This document shows, piece after piece, positions 33,855 through 42,250 of a stretch of DNA of 57,209 nt (position 1 is the first letter of the stretch; every line of letters starts with the position of its first letter). The stretch is taken from contig BDTR01000057.1 of NCBI GenBank assembly GCA_002897775.1, positions 1-57,209 of the forward strand, read 5' to 3'. The stretch comes from a bacterium BMS3Bbin08. GTDB lineage: Bacteria; Nitrospirota; Thermodesulfovibrionia; UBA6902; BMS3Bbin08. The position numbers were made by a program, and so were the translations under genes. The notes beneath the pieces were generated by a model, which was given only the letters and a program-made list of their open reading frames with translations, did no database searches and had not been told where the DNA came from.

Positions 33855-34889
33855 TCAAGGCAAATTAAAAGGAAAGCCTTTCCCGAGTTCAAGGCCCCTG
33901 ATCAGTTTCTTCGCGTAACTTTTTTCAACCCTGAATCCGTATCTGTCAGCAAGTTTGAGTGAATCTGAAAGTGTCCTTTTAGCCCTTACAGGTTTATCTC
34001 TGAGACAGTTAAGTTCTCCATAGCCCAGCATGCAGTAGATCTTCCCTCTCGGGTCCCCCGTTTTCCTGAAAAATACTTCAGCCAGCTTAAACTTCTTCTC
34101 CGCCATTTGCAAGTCTCCCGTCATCTTACAGGCAGTGCCCATTCCCCAGAGCGTATAGGCATAGCTGACCATGTCCCCGATCTTTTTGTACAAGGATTCA
34201 GCCCTGCCAAAAAAACGCATTGCCCCTTTGTAATCGCCGGTCATTCTTTTCGCGTTTCCAATGCCGCAAAAAGAATACGCGAGCCCGAAACGGTCATTAA
34301 GATCGGCAAAGTTCCTGTTTGCCTTTACGTAATATTTTTCAGAATCCCTGAAATTGCCGTTGATCCTTGAACATCCTCCAAGACCGCAATAAGAATAAGT
34401 AAGGCCGGATTTATCCCTGATGGAACGAAACTCAGCCGCCGCGAGCTGAAAGGTCTTAAGCGCTTTTTCAATATCGCCTTTTATTCTGAAGGCGCCGGCG
34501 CCGGCCCAGAGAGAAAAGGCGTCCCCGGCTCTGTCATGAAGGGACCTGTAAATCCTGCGGGCTTTGTTTATGTAAAGCAGTGCCTGCTTCCACTCGCCAA
34601 GAGCCCTGAGGCAAAGGCCGGTTCCGACCAGGGCATCAGCCTCCGCAACCCTGTCATCAAGCGCGTCCGCGGCCTTCAGGCCTTCGGAATAATAAGTCTT
34701 TGCCTCAACAAAATCGCCTCTGGCCCTTAATGTATCGGCGATCGACAGGAAACAATTAAGCATTCCGGTTATATCTGATTTCCGCCTATAACCCCTGAGT
34801 GCTTTTTTGTATAATTCAACAGCCCGGCTGTACTGCGCCGATGATCTGAACTGTTCAGCCTGTTCGAAATCTTTTTTTGTAATGTTCAA
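33855..34889 (-). CDS. Tetratricopeptide-repeat protein
   Basis: A 344-residue protein composed of tandem TPR units of about 40 residues (for example SRAVELYKKALRGYRRKSD, then AEADALVGTGLCLRALGEW, AYSFCGIGNAKRMTGDYK, AYTLWGMGTACKMTGD), covering nearly the whole length. There is no signal peptide, so it is probably a cytoplasmic scaffold. Several repeats have the pattern Y-x(2)-CG-G-x(2)-R-x-G, suggesting recent internal duplication. It is 3 bases upstream of rpe in the same direction only by position; no functional link known. Confidence 0.75.
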   Translation of the reverse strand: MNITKKDFEQAEQFRSSAQYSRAVELYKKALRGYRRKSDITGMLNCFLSIADTLRARGDFVEAKTYYSEGLKAADALDDRVAEADALVGTGLCLRALGEWKQALLYINKARRIYRSLHDRAGDAFSLWAGAGAFRIKGDIEKALKTFQLAAAEFRSIRDKSGLTYSYCGLGGCSRINGNFRDSEKYYVKANRNFADLNDRFGLAYSFCGIGNAKRMTGDYKGAMRFFGRAESLYKKIGDMVSYAYTLWGMGTACKMTGDLQMAEKKFKLAEVFFRKTGDPRGKIYCMLGYGELNCLRDKPVRAKRTLSDSLKLADRYGFRVEKSYAKKLIRGLELGKGFPFNLP

Positions 34890-34892
34890 TTT

Positions 34893-35546
34893 TCAGCCGC
34901 ACTTTTCCCTGACAGCTTTTATAACTCCGGCATAGTCACCTGAGCCAAAAAAGGCACTGCCCATCACGAGAATATCCGCGCCTGCCCCTGCGACATCTCC
35001 GGCGTTATTTACGTTCACTCCGCCGTCAACTTCTATATCTGCCTTGCTGCCCATGCCGCGCGCCATGTCTTTAAGCGCCCTAATCTTGTCCATAACGCGG
35101 GGGATGAATTTCTGACCTCCAAAGCCCGGATTAACAGACATCAGAAGCACCACATCCACATCAGGGAGCACGTATTCGAGAACATCCAGAGAAGTCGCTG
35201 GATTAATCGAGACCCCTGCCTTTGCGTTATTATCCTTTATATAGCTTATGCTCCTGTGCAGATGCATTGATGCCTCCGCGTGAACAGTAATTATATCCGC
35301 GCCGGCCTTTGCGAACTCCTCGACATACCTGTCCGGTTCTTCTATCATGAGGTGAACATCAAGAGGAAGACCGGTAACATTTTTTAAAGCCTTAACAACA
35401 AGCGGACCGATCGTTATGTTAGGCACAAAATGACCGTCCATAACATCGACATGTACCAGATCAGCTCCGGCCTGTTCAGCGGCTTTTATCTCCTCTGCGA
35501 GCCTGGAAAAATCAGCTGACAGAATAGACGGTGCGATCTTGATCAT
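34893..35546 (-). CDS. rpe: Ribulose-phosphate 3-epimerase
   Basis: A 217-residue TIM-barrel enzyme. [16 protein letters not shown] at the start, [19 protein letters not shown] with metal-binding His and Asp, and [19 protein letters not shown] near the end are the family signatures. It interconverts ribulose 5-phosphate and xylulose 5-phosphate. An in-frame TTG at 35570 would add eight residues; I take the ATG at 35546 because AGGGGGG lies just before it and the family starts at this point. Confidence 0.95.
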   Translation of the reverse strand: MIKIAPSILSADFSRLAEEIKAAEQAGADLVHVDVMDGHFVPNITIGPLVVKALKNVTGLPLDVHLMIEEPDRYVEEFAKAGADIITVHAEASMHLHRSISYIKDNNAKAGVSINPATSLDVLEYVLPDVDVVLLMSVNPGFGGQKFIPRVMDKIRALKDMARGMGSKADIEVDGGVNVNNAGDVAGAGADILVMGSAFFGSGDYAGVIKAVREKCG

Positions 35547-35578
35547 AGCCCCCCTAAGTATAATTATCAATTATACTT

Positions 35579-35642
35579 GATTACACCGATTACAAAAAAC
35601 GATTACTCAGATTACCCGTCAAATATTTATATCTGCGTAATC
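35579..35642. repeat. GATTAC short repeats
   Basis: GATTAC occurs four times (35579, 35588, 35601, 35610), two pairs each 9 bases apart, followed by an inverted GTAATC at 35637-35642. The stretch lies between rpe and the PASTA protein and seems to be noncoding. Confidence 0.5.
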
Positions 35643-35674
35643 AAAGTAGTTAAATCTGTGCTATCAGACTATTC

Positions 35675-36379
35675 TTAAAACCAGAACCCGCTGCCTCGGC
35701 CAAGTGTGATCTCCACTGAATCTCCTTTTTTCACAGACGCGCCTGCTTCAGGCTTCTGAAAAATTATCACCCTGCCGCTTTCCCGCTTTATGAGCCTGAT
35801 CCCGAGCTGATCAGCCAGGCCCTTTGCCTCACTCAATGTCATATCAATAAATGACGGACACTTATAGAATACATCGTACGGGCCTAAACTTACAACGAGA
35901 TTTACTTTATTATCGCTGAAATGGCCGGGTAAGGGCCTCTGGGTAATGACCCTGCCCTTTTCTACTGTATCAGAATGCACCTTTGTGATCTTCCCTGTTT
36001 CCATGTTTAGTTTTCTAAGCGTGAGTCTTACATCCTTAAGGTCCATTCCTTCAAAATATGGCACAGAATACACCTCTTTGCCCCTGCTCACGATCACCAT
36101 AATGCCTGAGCCTTTTTTAACCTCTGAATCCCGCGCAATGTCCTGGCTTATAATATGGCCCCGCGGTATTTCCTCGTCATAATCTTCACCCCCTATTTCA
36201 AGCGAGAGTCCACTTTCAGCCAGGATATCTCCTGCCTCTGACAGGCTCCTGCCTGCCAGCGACGGTACTGATACAGACTCGTCAAAACCAGCCAGCTTAA
36301 ACACCAGGAACGAGGCGACAGCGCCGAGGACGACAAATCCCAGAAAATACAGTATAAGCCTGCCAAGATTTTTAACCAC
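35675..36379 (-). CDS. Membrane-anchored protein with three PASTA domains, no kinase
   Basis: A 234-residue protein: a membrane helix (about 7-27) and then three PASTA repeats (about 35-102, 103-170 and 171-234; VSVPSLAGRSLSEAGDILAE, YSVPYFEGMDLKDVRLTL, YKCPSFIDMTLSEAKGLAD). PASTA domains sense or bind peptidoglycan fragments or stabilise PBPs. They usually sit on kinases or PBPs; here they are alone. It is probably co-transcribed with rpe or separate; the 104-base gap contains the GATTAC repeats. Confidence 0.85.
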   Translation of the reverse strand: MVKNLGRLILYFLGFVVLGAVASFLVFKLAGFDESVSVPSLAGRSLSEAGDILAESGLSLEIGGEDYDEEIPRGHIISQDIARDSEVKKGSGIMVIVSRGKEVYSVPYFEGMDLKDVRLTLRKLNMETGKITKVHSDTVEKGRVITQRPLPGHFSDNKVNLVVSLGPYDVFYKCPSFIDMTLSEAKGLADQLGIRLIKRESGRVIIFQKPEAGASVKKGDSVEITLGRGSGFWF

Positions 36380-36442
36380 AAGCTAAGTTTAAAATATTTT
36401 ATTCTTCATTACAAGGAAGATCTTCGAGGTAAGTTTTTGAAT

Positions 36443-36471
36443 AAAAAAAGGACACCTGTTAAAGGTGTCCT
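36443..36471 (-). terminator. Rho-independent terminator after the GGDEF-like gene
   Basis: On the minus strand a perfect stem AGGACACCT / AGGTGTCCT (36471-36463, 36457-36449) with a five-base loop is followed by seven U residues (36449-36443). It lies 25 bases past the stop of the 178-residue gene. Confidence 0.88.
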
Positions 36472-36495
36472 ATGATTTTTTTATTAGCTTCTTTT

Positions 36496-37032
36496 CTAAG
36501 GTTCAGCCACAAAATTAACATTGCCGTTATGTGCAGGCAGGGAAAGGTTGTAATCAGCGCGGGCCTGCCAATCCGAATTGAGGGTAAATTCCCATGAGGG
36601 ATCTAATTTTGGCTTATCATATTCCTCTGGAAAAGCATGATATGATATTTCAATCTTTTTTATCTGCTCTGAATCTAAAATATTACATAGATTGTTATAG
36701 ATCTTTTCTCCTATAAGGTCTTTATTAACTACATTTGTCTCAGTAAAGATAACTCCCATTACAGAACCATAATCATACCAGCCAGCTATATCTGTATCTC
36801 TGGTGCAGGAAGGCAGTAAATAAGCTATTTTTTCTAAAATGCTCTTCCCTCCGTTGTTTCTGAAAAGGTTATGAACATTTATAATCATCAATAAGAATGG
36901 CTTTCGAGAATATTCAGCCCTTTTTATTTCGAGGGATAATGCCGCATGGAAATAAGCCTGAACATAAAACCCGCAATCATTATCAAGTAAATATGCCGCG
37001 CAATTAGGATTATTTTTATTTAAGTTTTGCAT
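36496..37032 (-). CDS. Degenerate GGDEF-like protein
   Basis: A 178-residue protein. FLLMIINVHNLFRNNGG (about 46-62) followed by LPSCTRDTDIAGWYDYGSVMGVIFTET (written with its first part only: SCTRDTDIAGWYDYG) has the spacing of the substrate-side helix and active-site turn of a diguanylate cyclase domain. The GGDEF turn itself is replaced by WYDYGSVM, so no synthesis of c-di-GMP is expected. It follows a PEP-CTERM protein gene after 94 bases and ends at a strong terminator. A signal-reading or scaffold role is inferred. No ribosome binding site is obvious before the ATG. Confidence 0.55.
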   Translation of the reverse strand: MQNLNKNNPNCAAYLLDNDCGFYVQAYFHAALSLEIKRAEYSRKPFLLMIINVHNLFRNNGGKSILEKIAYLLPSCTRDTDIAGWYDYGSVMGVIFTETNVVNKDLIGEKIYNNLCNILDSEQIKKIEISYHAFPEEYDKPKLDPSWEFTLNSDWQARADYNLSLPAHNGNVNFVAEP

Positions 37033-37126
37033 AGCAAATCTATTGTCAAAAACACATAGGTACTTATCTATTACTCAGGTTGAATGGTTGCGCTCACCTG
37101 CAACTGCGACTATTGCCCTGGATTTT

Positions 37127-37777
37127 TTATTTTATTACCAGCTTTTTTCTTCTGAAAGCTACTAAACCCAAAAGACCAGCGCCTAATAGAATAACTGTTG
37201 AAGGCTCAGGGACAGTAGTAACATCACCATCAACCGCAAGCCAGGCAATGTGGCAGTCAGCAAAACCCTGATAACCATTTGCAAAGTTGAAGAACGGGTA
37301 GGGATAAAATGGTGGATCATCTGGCCAACCTTGGTCCGGGGTACCAGCCCAGATAGCAGAAACACCCCCATAAAGTGTAAAAGGACCCATTTCTGTTAAA
37401 GTTTTGTTTTTGTTACCCAGCTCATTATGCCAGATGTGTCCAAATTCACTTAATGGACAGTCATAACCTACACACTGACTGCCATCCGGGTTTTCAATAC
37501 TGAGCATTCTCCAGCCAGATATGCCTTGATAGGTAATGCCGCCTGCTACCCAGGCCATTGCACCAGGCCAGCTTATTATACCGTTGCCCCAATTACCTGG
37601 TGCGTTAAGGAGCCAGGAAGAGTTAATCTCCTGCATCAGCGTGATATCTAAATAATCGTCATAGATTAGCCCGTTGCCCCTGTCAAAAAGCGTAGCTTGT
37701 GCCACGCTTGATATGCTGAATATTATCGCTACTGAAATTAGTGAAATTAGAAGTGCTAAAACAAAACCTTTTTTCAT
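37127..37777 (-). CDS. PEP-CTERM sorted exported protein
   Basis: A 216-residue protein with a signal peptide (about 1-28) and the C-terminal sorting signal VPEPSTVILLGAGLLGL (from 189), which ends in a helix and RRKK. Exosortase would cut at PEP and the protein would go to the envelope or extracellular matrix. The middle part is beta-rich with Trp and Gly, of unknown type. AGGGGGAA lies 8 bases before the ATG. No exosortase is in this window. The upstream leader is long (about 185 bases from the proposed promoter). Confidence 0.88.
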   Translation of the reverse strand: MKKGFVLALLISLISVAIIFSISSVAQATLFDRGNGLIYDDYLDITLMQEINSSWLLNAPGNWGNGIISWPGAMAWVAGGITYQGISGWRMLSIENPDGSQCVGYDCPLSEFGHIWHNELGNKNKTLTEMGPFTLYGGVSAIWAGTPDQGWPDDPPFYPYPFFNFANGYQGFADCHIAWLAVDGDVTTVPEPSTVILLGAGLLGLVAFRRKKLVIK

Positions 37778-37968
37778 CTGCCTATTCCCCCTTTGTCTAT
37801 TACTTCTGAATTATTCCCTTCACTTAATCTTCTTTGAGTAAAAAAAACTTACTCTGACTCTTTAATGTGGGCGGAATTAAAAACAGATTGTAACTCAGTG
37901 GGCGGACAGACTTAAAGCTTTCTCTTTGAAAAATACTTTTACAGCATACAATTATACAATATGTAAAA

Positions 37969-37997
37969 AGCATAAACTTGTTTAATATAAATGTCAA
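37969..37997 (-). promoter_or_regulatory. Promoter of the PEP-CTERM gene
   Basis: On the minus strand TTGACA (37997-37992) and TATGCT (37974-37969) are 17 bases apart. Another TTGACA 20 bases upstream with TTTATA 17 bases later gives a second overlapping pair. The A+T-rich gap (37778-38222) has no gene visible. Confidence 0.5.
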
Positions 37998-38080
37998 GTA
38001 TTTTTTTATGTCAAAAATATTTATATTTTACAGTTTTGATTTAAAGAGTGGGGGGTATAAAGAACAGAATTGCAAAAAAT

Positions 38081-38200
38081 AACATAACCCGTTGATTTTA
38101 CAACATTATAATAATTACTATTTTTGCTTTTGCAGGTTTTTTGAAAGCAAGACTTGCATGTATAGGCTTGTTTTATTATTAAAATTCAAAGGGTTATGTT
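38081..38200. repeat. 120-base palindromic element (MITE-like)
   Basis: AACATAACCC (38081-38090) is repeated as GGGTTATGTT (38191-38200). The homology continues inward as TTGA-TTTT against AAAATTCAA with one mismatch and one bulged base, about 18 paired bases in all. The inside is A+T-rich with a weak TTGCTTT/AAAGCAA stem. There is no target duplication visible. The outer 7 bases (ACATAAC/GTTATGT) are the same as the box of the cassette site at 49683, so a degenerate attC is also conceivable. Confidence 0.55.
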
Positions 38201-38222
38201 TACTGTAAAGTATTTTATACGG

Positions 38223-38756
38223 CTATTTTGCATTACTGGCAAAAAACGCAAGTGCATCTCTTACCTTTTCAATATCAACTCTTGTATTAAAACAGGGCCC
38301 GTGAGGCCTTTCGTTTATAATGCCAAGCAGGGGCAACGGGTATGTGTCTATGACCCCGCTTGAGAGGTCCCTTTCGCACGCGACCGCCACTATTGCCTCG
38401 GGTTTTGTATCAACCACTATTCTTCTGGCGATGGTCCCGCCGGTAGCGATGAACAGGTCCAGTCCATGGGCCTTTGCTATCTCAACAAAGTCCTTTATTT
38501 CGCATTTGCCGCATCCTTCACAGTTAAAAATATTGAATGTGATCTTAATATTGCACTCGCTACGCTGGAGACAGTGCGGGAGCAGCAGAAGCAGTCTCTT
38601 CGCCGGACTCCTTTTAGACCGCCGGACCAGACGGTTGTTTACATCGATAAGGAATCTCTGTACTTTGTCCTTCCTGATCCTGAAGACCCACCCAAAAATA
38701 AGGAGAAGCGGATACCCGAGTTTAAAAAATAAGCCTCTAACCATCTGATTCTTCAC
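38223..38756 (-). CDS. DUF116 family protein
   Basis: A 177-residue protein with an N-terminal hydrophobic stretch (about 8-25) and five cysteines: Cys62, Cys68, and CEGCGKC (Cys79, Cys82, Cys85), followed by ATGGTIARR. These are the features of DUF116, an uncharacterised family with a likely metal or Fe-S site. It overlaps the fmt gene by 20 bases; fmt-DUF116 neighbours are known from other bacteria. Function unknown. Confidence 0.85.
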   Translation of the reverse strand: MKNQMVRGLFFKLGYPLLLIFGWVFRIRKDKVQRFLIDVNNRLVRRSKRSPAKRLLLLLPHCLQRSECNIKITFNIFNCEGCGKCEIKDFVEIAKAHGLDLFIATGGTIARRIVVDTKPEAIVAVACERDLSSGVIDTYPLPLLGIINERPHGPCFNTRVDIEKVRDALAFFASNAK

Positions 38757-39672
38757 AGATACGCTCCCCTTCTTTTAATTTTCTACCCTGCAAAAAAGCC
38801 CTGACAGTCATTGCAGGCTTGCCAGAAGGCTGCAGCTCAAGTATGGAAAGCATGCCTTTGCCCGTACCGACAAGCAGTTCGTTTTTTGTGACCCTTTTTA
38901 TCACGCCGGGTTCCCCTCCTCCTGCCATGTGTGCGGCTTTTAAAATTTTAACCCTTTCAGCACCAATAAAACCATAGGCACACGGCCAGGGGTTCATTCC
39001 CCTTATGAAATTACATAATTCAACCGCCGGCTTTGACCATTTTATAAGTCCGTCAGTCTTTTTCAGGACAGGCGCGTATGATATTTCACCAGCCTGGGGC
39101 ACGGGCTTTAAAGTGTCGTTTCCCAGTTCTTCCAGTGTCTTAACCAGCAGTTTTGCGCCAAGGGAAGAAAGTCTCTTCGAAAGGGAACCTGCCGTGTCAT
39201 CCGCTGTTATTTTTATCTCCTGCTTCAGCAGTACAGGGCCTGTATCCATTCCCTCATCCATAAGCATTATGGTAATGCCTGTTCTGTCATCGCCGTTCAT
39301 AATAGCCCGGTTTATCGGCGCTGCCCCGCGGTATATTGGCAGTAAGCTGGCATGAACGTTTACGCAGGCGAATTCAGGTAAGTTTATTATCTCTGAAGGG
39401 AGTATCTGTCCATAAGCCGCGGTAATTATTACTGATGGGGCCAATGCCCTCAGTTCTTCTATAAATCCGGTATCTTTTACTCTTTCAGGCTGGAGCACTT
39501 TTATCCCGTGTTTCAGGGCCTCAGCCTTAACAGGACAGAAAGTCACGTGCCTGCCTCTGCCGCTCTGTCTGTCGGGTTGGGGAACAACAGCAACGACTTC
39601 ATGCCCGGAGCTCAGCAGAGCTTTAAGAGGTTGTACGGCAAATTCAGGGGTACCAAAAAAAACCAGTCTCAA
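38737..39672 (-). CDS. fmt: Methionyl-tRNA formyltransferase
   Basis: A 311-residue enzyme that formylates initiator Met-tRNA. RLVFFGTPEFAVQPL (2-16) opens the N-terminal fold; NVHASLLPIYRGAAPINRAI (its central part HASLLPxxRGAAP) and DEGMDTGPVL are the formyl-folate binding motifs, and a C-terminal OB domain follows. It is encoded 52 bases after def, the usual neighbour, and overlaps DUF116. Complete. Confidence 0.96.
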   Translation of the reverse strand: MRLVFFGTPEFAVQPLKALLSSGHEVVAVVPQPDRQSGRGRHVTFCPVKAEALKHGIKVLQPERVKDTGFIEELRALAPSVIITAAYGQILPSEIINLPEFACVNVHASLLPIYRGAAPINRAIMNGDDRTGITIMLMDEGMDTGPVLLKQEIKITADDTAGSLSKRLSSLGAKLLVKTLEELGNDTLKPVPQAGEISYAPVLKKTDGLIKWSKPAVELCNFIRGMNPWPCAYGFIGAERVKILKAAHMAGGGEPGVIKRVTKNELLVGTGKGMLSILELQPSGKPAMTVRAFLQGRKLKEGERICEESDG

Positions 39673-39700
39673 AAAATACCTTTCACTTGTCTTACTTTCC

Positions 39701-39732
39701 CCCCTGTTAGAAAGATCAAACCTTCTAACGGG
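39701..39732. repeat. Palindrome containing the def stop codon
   Basis: CCCCTGTTAGAA (39701-39712) pairs with TTCTAACGGG (39723-39732) apart from one bulged T. The TAG stop of def (39727-39725) is in the right arm. On the minus strand the gene's last bases read TCCCGTTAGAA, the same core as the palindrome at 16381-16459. Confidence 0.6.
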
Positions 39733-40240
39733 ATTTACTCAGTACTTTTTCTCTTGCAAAGCGTTTTTTGAAAAATTCTTTTCTAAGGCGGCCTATCCTG
39801 TCGATCAGCAAAATACCGTTAAGGTGGTCTATCTCATGCTGGAGCGCCCTTGAAAGCAGTCCCGTCCCCTCAACCTCCACCGGCTTTCCGTTCCTGTCAA
39901 GGCCTTTTACTTTTACTTTTTCAGCCCTTTTTACGACTGTCACATAACCCGGAAGGCTGAGACAGCCTTCTTCAAACTCACTCTCCCCCTCGATATATAC
40001 TATCTCAGGGTTTATCAGCACGATCAGCGGTATTTTTTCCTCAGTCATACTTACATCAATGACCAACACCTGTTTTGATACACTGACCTGGTTAGCGGCA
40101 AGTCCCGCTCCGGGCGCGGCATACATGGTCTCGACCATGTCATCAATGAGTTTCTGAAGCTCGAGTGTAAACTCTTTGACAGGCTCTGTTTTTTGCGCCA
40201 GTATCTTTTCAGGGTATTTTTTTATCTCAAGTAAAGCCAT
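39725..40240 (-). CDS. def: Peptide deformylase
   Basis: A 171-residue metalloprotease that removes the N-formyl group from new proteins. PGAGLAANQV (43-52), EGCLSLPG (91-98, metal ligand Cys93) and HEIDH (135-139) are the three family motifs. Pairs with fmt directly downstream. Length normal; the last residues are encoded in a palindromic repeat. Confidence 0.96.
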   Translation of the reverse strand: MALLEIKKYPEKILAQKTEPVKEFTLELQKLIDDMVETMYAAPGAGLAANQVSVSKQVLVIDVSMTEEKIPLIVLINPEIVYIEGESEFEEGCLSLPGYVTVVKRAEKVKVKGLDRNGKPVEVEGTGLLSRALQHEIDHLNGILLIDRIGRLRKEFFKKRFAREKVLSKSR

Positions 40241-40355
40241 AGATTCTCCAAAACACCAGCGGGCTTTCAGATATTAAGGACCAGGCTGTTCTTTACACTT
40301 GACCAGCATACCGCTATATATTTAGTGTTCTCTGCAGCTACACTGCATCAAACCC

Positions 40356-40492
40356 GAATGTAAGGAGTTGTTATTATCACATTCGCTCACATCCGCTCGC
40401 TATACATTTAGTGGTCACCTTTTGGGTAAGCACAATGTAAGGAATAACAAATTACTATCACATTCGCTCACATCCGCTCGCTATACATTTTA
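40356..40492. repeat. Tandem pair of the AATGTAAGGA intergenic repeat
   Basis: The 399-base gap between def and mscS has no gene. Copy 1 (40356-40410) and copy 2 (40431-40492) share ATCACATTCGCTCACATCCG and CTCGCTATACATTT and begin AATGTAAGGA. AATGTA at the left end and TACATT at the right are inverted repeats, so each copy can form a stem-loop. Diverged relatives are at 42142-42210 and 2154-2290. Confidence 0.7.
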
Positions 40493-40568
40493 ATTTAAAT
40501 GATTATCAATATAAATAACAAGCTGAACCCTTGAATATTTGCCGCCAAACCATCAGCAAAAACAGCAA

Positions 40569-40597
40569 TTGACAGGGGGTAGGCGCTTTGATAGTAT
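40569..40597 (+). promoter_or_regulatory. Promoter of the mscS gene
   Basis: TTGACA (40569-40574) and TAGTAT (40592-40597) are 17 bases apart, giving a transcript start near 40604, some 36 bases before the mscS ATG with its GGGAGG. Confidence 0.6.
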
Positions 40598-40639
40598 AAC
40601 TAAATTCAGGGACTCAGAGTGTGACACCGGGAGGCTAAC

Positions 40640-41701
40640 ATGAAAGAACTTCTTCAACAGTCATTTTTTAATAACACCGTACAGAGCTATCTGGTGTTTG
40701 CGGCAATCTTTGTCATCGGCATGCTCGCGGTGCGTATTCTCAAAAGTATAGTAATACACCGGCTTAAGAAATGGACAAAGAAAACAGCTACTACCATAGA
40801 TGACTTTTTAATACACATATTCGAAAAGAAATTGCTTCCCATGCTGTATTTCGGCGTCTTTTATTTATCCGCAAAGAACCTGACCTTAAGTCCCACTTTG
40901 AGTAAGTTCATAGACGTCATCGGAATAGTTCTCTTAACCTTCTTCAGTATCAGCCTCATAGTAGAGTTGCTTAATTATTTACTTCAAAACTACTGGGCAA
41001 AAAAAGATGCAGATGCGAACAGGGAACGTGCTGTTAAAACAATATTTCCAATATTAAAGGTAATTATATGGGGCATCGGCATTACTTTTCTTTTGGACAA
41101 TTTAGGTTTTAAGATTTCTGCAGTAGTTGCCGGCTTAGGCATTGGCGGTATAGCAATTGCCCTTGCCGCCCAGACAATTTTAGGGGATTTGTTCAGTTAT
41201 TTTGTTATATTTTTTGACCGTCCTTTTGAGGTCGGTGATTTCATAATCATAGACGATTTTTTAGGGTCAATTGAGCAGATCGGTATTAAAACGACAAAGA
41301 TTCGCAGTCTGGGCGGAGAACAATTAGTGTTTTCCAATACTGACCTCACCAATTCTCGCCTGCGGAATTACAAAAGAATGACCAACCGCCGCGTAGTTTT
41401 CAAGCTTGGAGTTACGTATCAAACCTCTCTACAACAGTTACAGAAAATACCGGTAATAATCACAAATATTATTAAAAATGTTGACGGCTCAGCCTTTGAC
41501 CGCGCACATTTCTCCTCCTATGGGGATTTCAGTCTTGTCTTTGAAGTTGTCTATTATGTCATTGGCGGCGACTATAACAAATACATGAATATCCAGCAGG
41601 AGATTAATTTTAAAATTAAGGAAGAGTTTGAAAAACGCGGCATCGAGTTTGCTTACCCGACACAGACACTATTCCTTGAAAAAGGCTCAGAAAACAGCTA
41701 A
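40640..41701 (+). CDS. Small-conductance mechanosensitive channel (MscS family)
   Basis: A 353-residue membrane protein with four or five helices. The pore helix region VAGLGIGGIAIALAAQ (about 165-180), then DRPFEVGDFI, is the MscS beta-domain signature; a C-terminal alpha/beta domain follows. It opens on hypo-osmotic shock in known members. Strong ribosome binding site GGGAGG. The queF gene begins 3 bases after its stop, so the two are probably one unit. Confidence 0.9.
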   Translation: MKELLQQSFFNNTVQSYLVFAAIFVIGMLAVRILKSIVIHRLKKWTKKTATTIDDFLIHIFEKKLLPMLYFGVFYLSAKNLTLSPTLSKFIDVIGIVLLTFFSISLIVELLNYLLQNYWAKKDADANRERAVKTIFPILKVIIWGIGITFLLDNLGFKISAVVAGLGIGGIAIALAAQTILGDLFSYFVIFFDRPFEVGDFIIIDDFLGSIEQIGIKTTKIRSLGGEQLVFSNTDLTNSRLRNYKRMTNRRVVFKLGVTYQTSLQQLQKIPVIITNIIKNVDGSAFDRAHFSSYGDFSLVFEVVYYVIGGDYNKYMNIQQEINFKIKEEFEKRGIEFAYPTQTLFLEKGSENS

Positions 41702-41704
41702 GTT

Positions 41705-42073
41705 GTGAAAAAAACCGGATACGGACAGTCAGAGATATCAAAAGCAAAGTTTGAAAAATGGCCTAACCCCAGCCCTGACAGGGACTATACAATAGACATT
41801 GAAGTTCCGGAATTCACCTGCCTGTGCCCGCGTTCAGGCTATCCCGATTTTGCCACGATCAAAATAAGCTATGTGCCTGACAAGTATATAGTCGAACTCA
41901 AGTCCCTGAAACTTTACATAAACAAATTCAGAGACCGATCACTTTCGCACGAATCAGCAACCAATGAGATATTTGACGCGCTGAAGAAACTCCTGAAACC
42001 TCGTCACCTTGAAGTGATCGGCGATTTTAACCCCAGGGGGAATGTGAAGACAGTTGTGAGAGTGTCAACCTAA
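41705..42073 (+). CDS. queF: NADPH-dependent 7-cyano-7-deazaguanine reductase QueF
   Basis: A 122-residue enzyme of the short QueF type. [15 protein letters not shown] (36-50) has the catalytic Cys41 and Asp48; [17 protein letters not shown] is the substrate-binding segment. It reduces preQ0 to preQ1 for queuosine. The start is GTG (41705), 3 bases after mscS with no good ribosome binding site, so translation may depend on coupling. No preQ1 riboswitch is visible because it follows mscS. Confidence 0.92.
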   Translation: MKKTGYGQSEISKAKFEKWPNPSPDRDYTIDIEVPEFTCLCPRSGYPDFATIKISYVPDKYIVELKSLKLYINKFRDRSLSHESATNEIFDALKKLLKPRHLEVIGDFNPRGNVKTVVRVST

Positions 42074-42141
42074 CATTTTAGATCTAAGATTGTAGATTAG
42101 TGCCTGCCAGCCAGTCTGTTTGGCGGGGTCGCCCTTCGGGC

Positions 42142-42250
42142 AAGCACAATGTAAGGAATAACAAACTATTATCATAATTGCTCACCCCTGGTTCGCCTGC
42201 ATTTATAGATTTTTTCTCTCTACTTGCTACTTTCTACTCTCTACTTCCTA
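42142..42250. repeat. Intergenic repeats: one AATGTAAGGA copy and CTACTT repeats
   Basis: CAATGTAAGGAATAACAAAC (about 42147-42166) equals the first part of the 40431 copy; the right half has drifted. CTCTCTACTTGCTACTTTCT (from 42216) and on to 42247 is a run of CTACTT units that ends at the thiD stop. Confidence 0.55.

Noticed and set aside
35579..35642. CRISPR array made of GATTAC repeats
   Set aside because: The repeats are only 6 bases long with 3-7-base gaps and there are no cas genes.
37778..37962. c-di-GMP riboswitch in the PEP-CTERM leader
   Set aside because: The leader is long, but the conserved GEMM core and tetraloop receptor segments are absent.
38081..38200. Sigma-54 promoter for the PEP-CTERM gene
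   Set aside because: No GG-N10-GC spacing of the -24/-12 type was found; a sigma-70-like pair with 17-base spacing exists at 37969-37997.
40241..40639. A gene in the def-mscS gap
   Set aside because: Only repeats and a promoter are visible; no frame with a ribosome binding site or protein-like composition.
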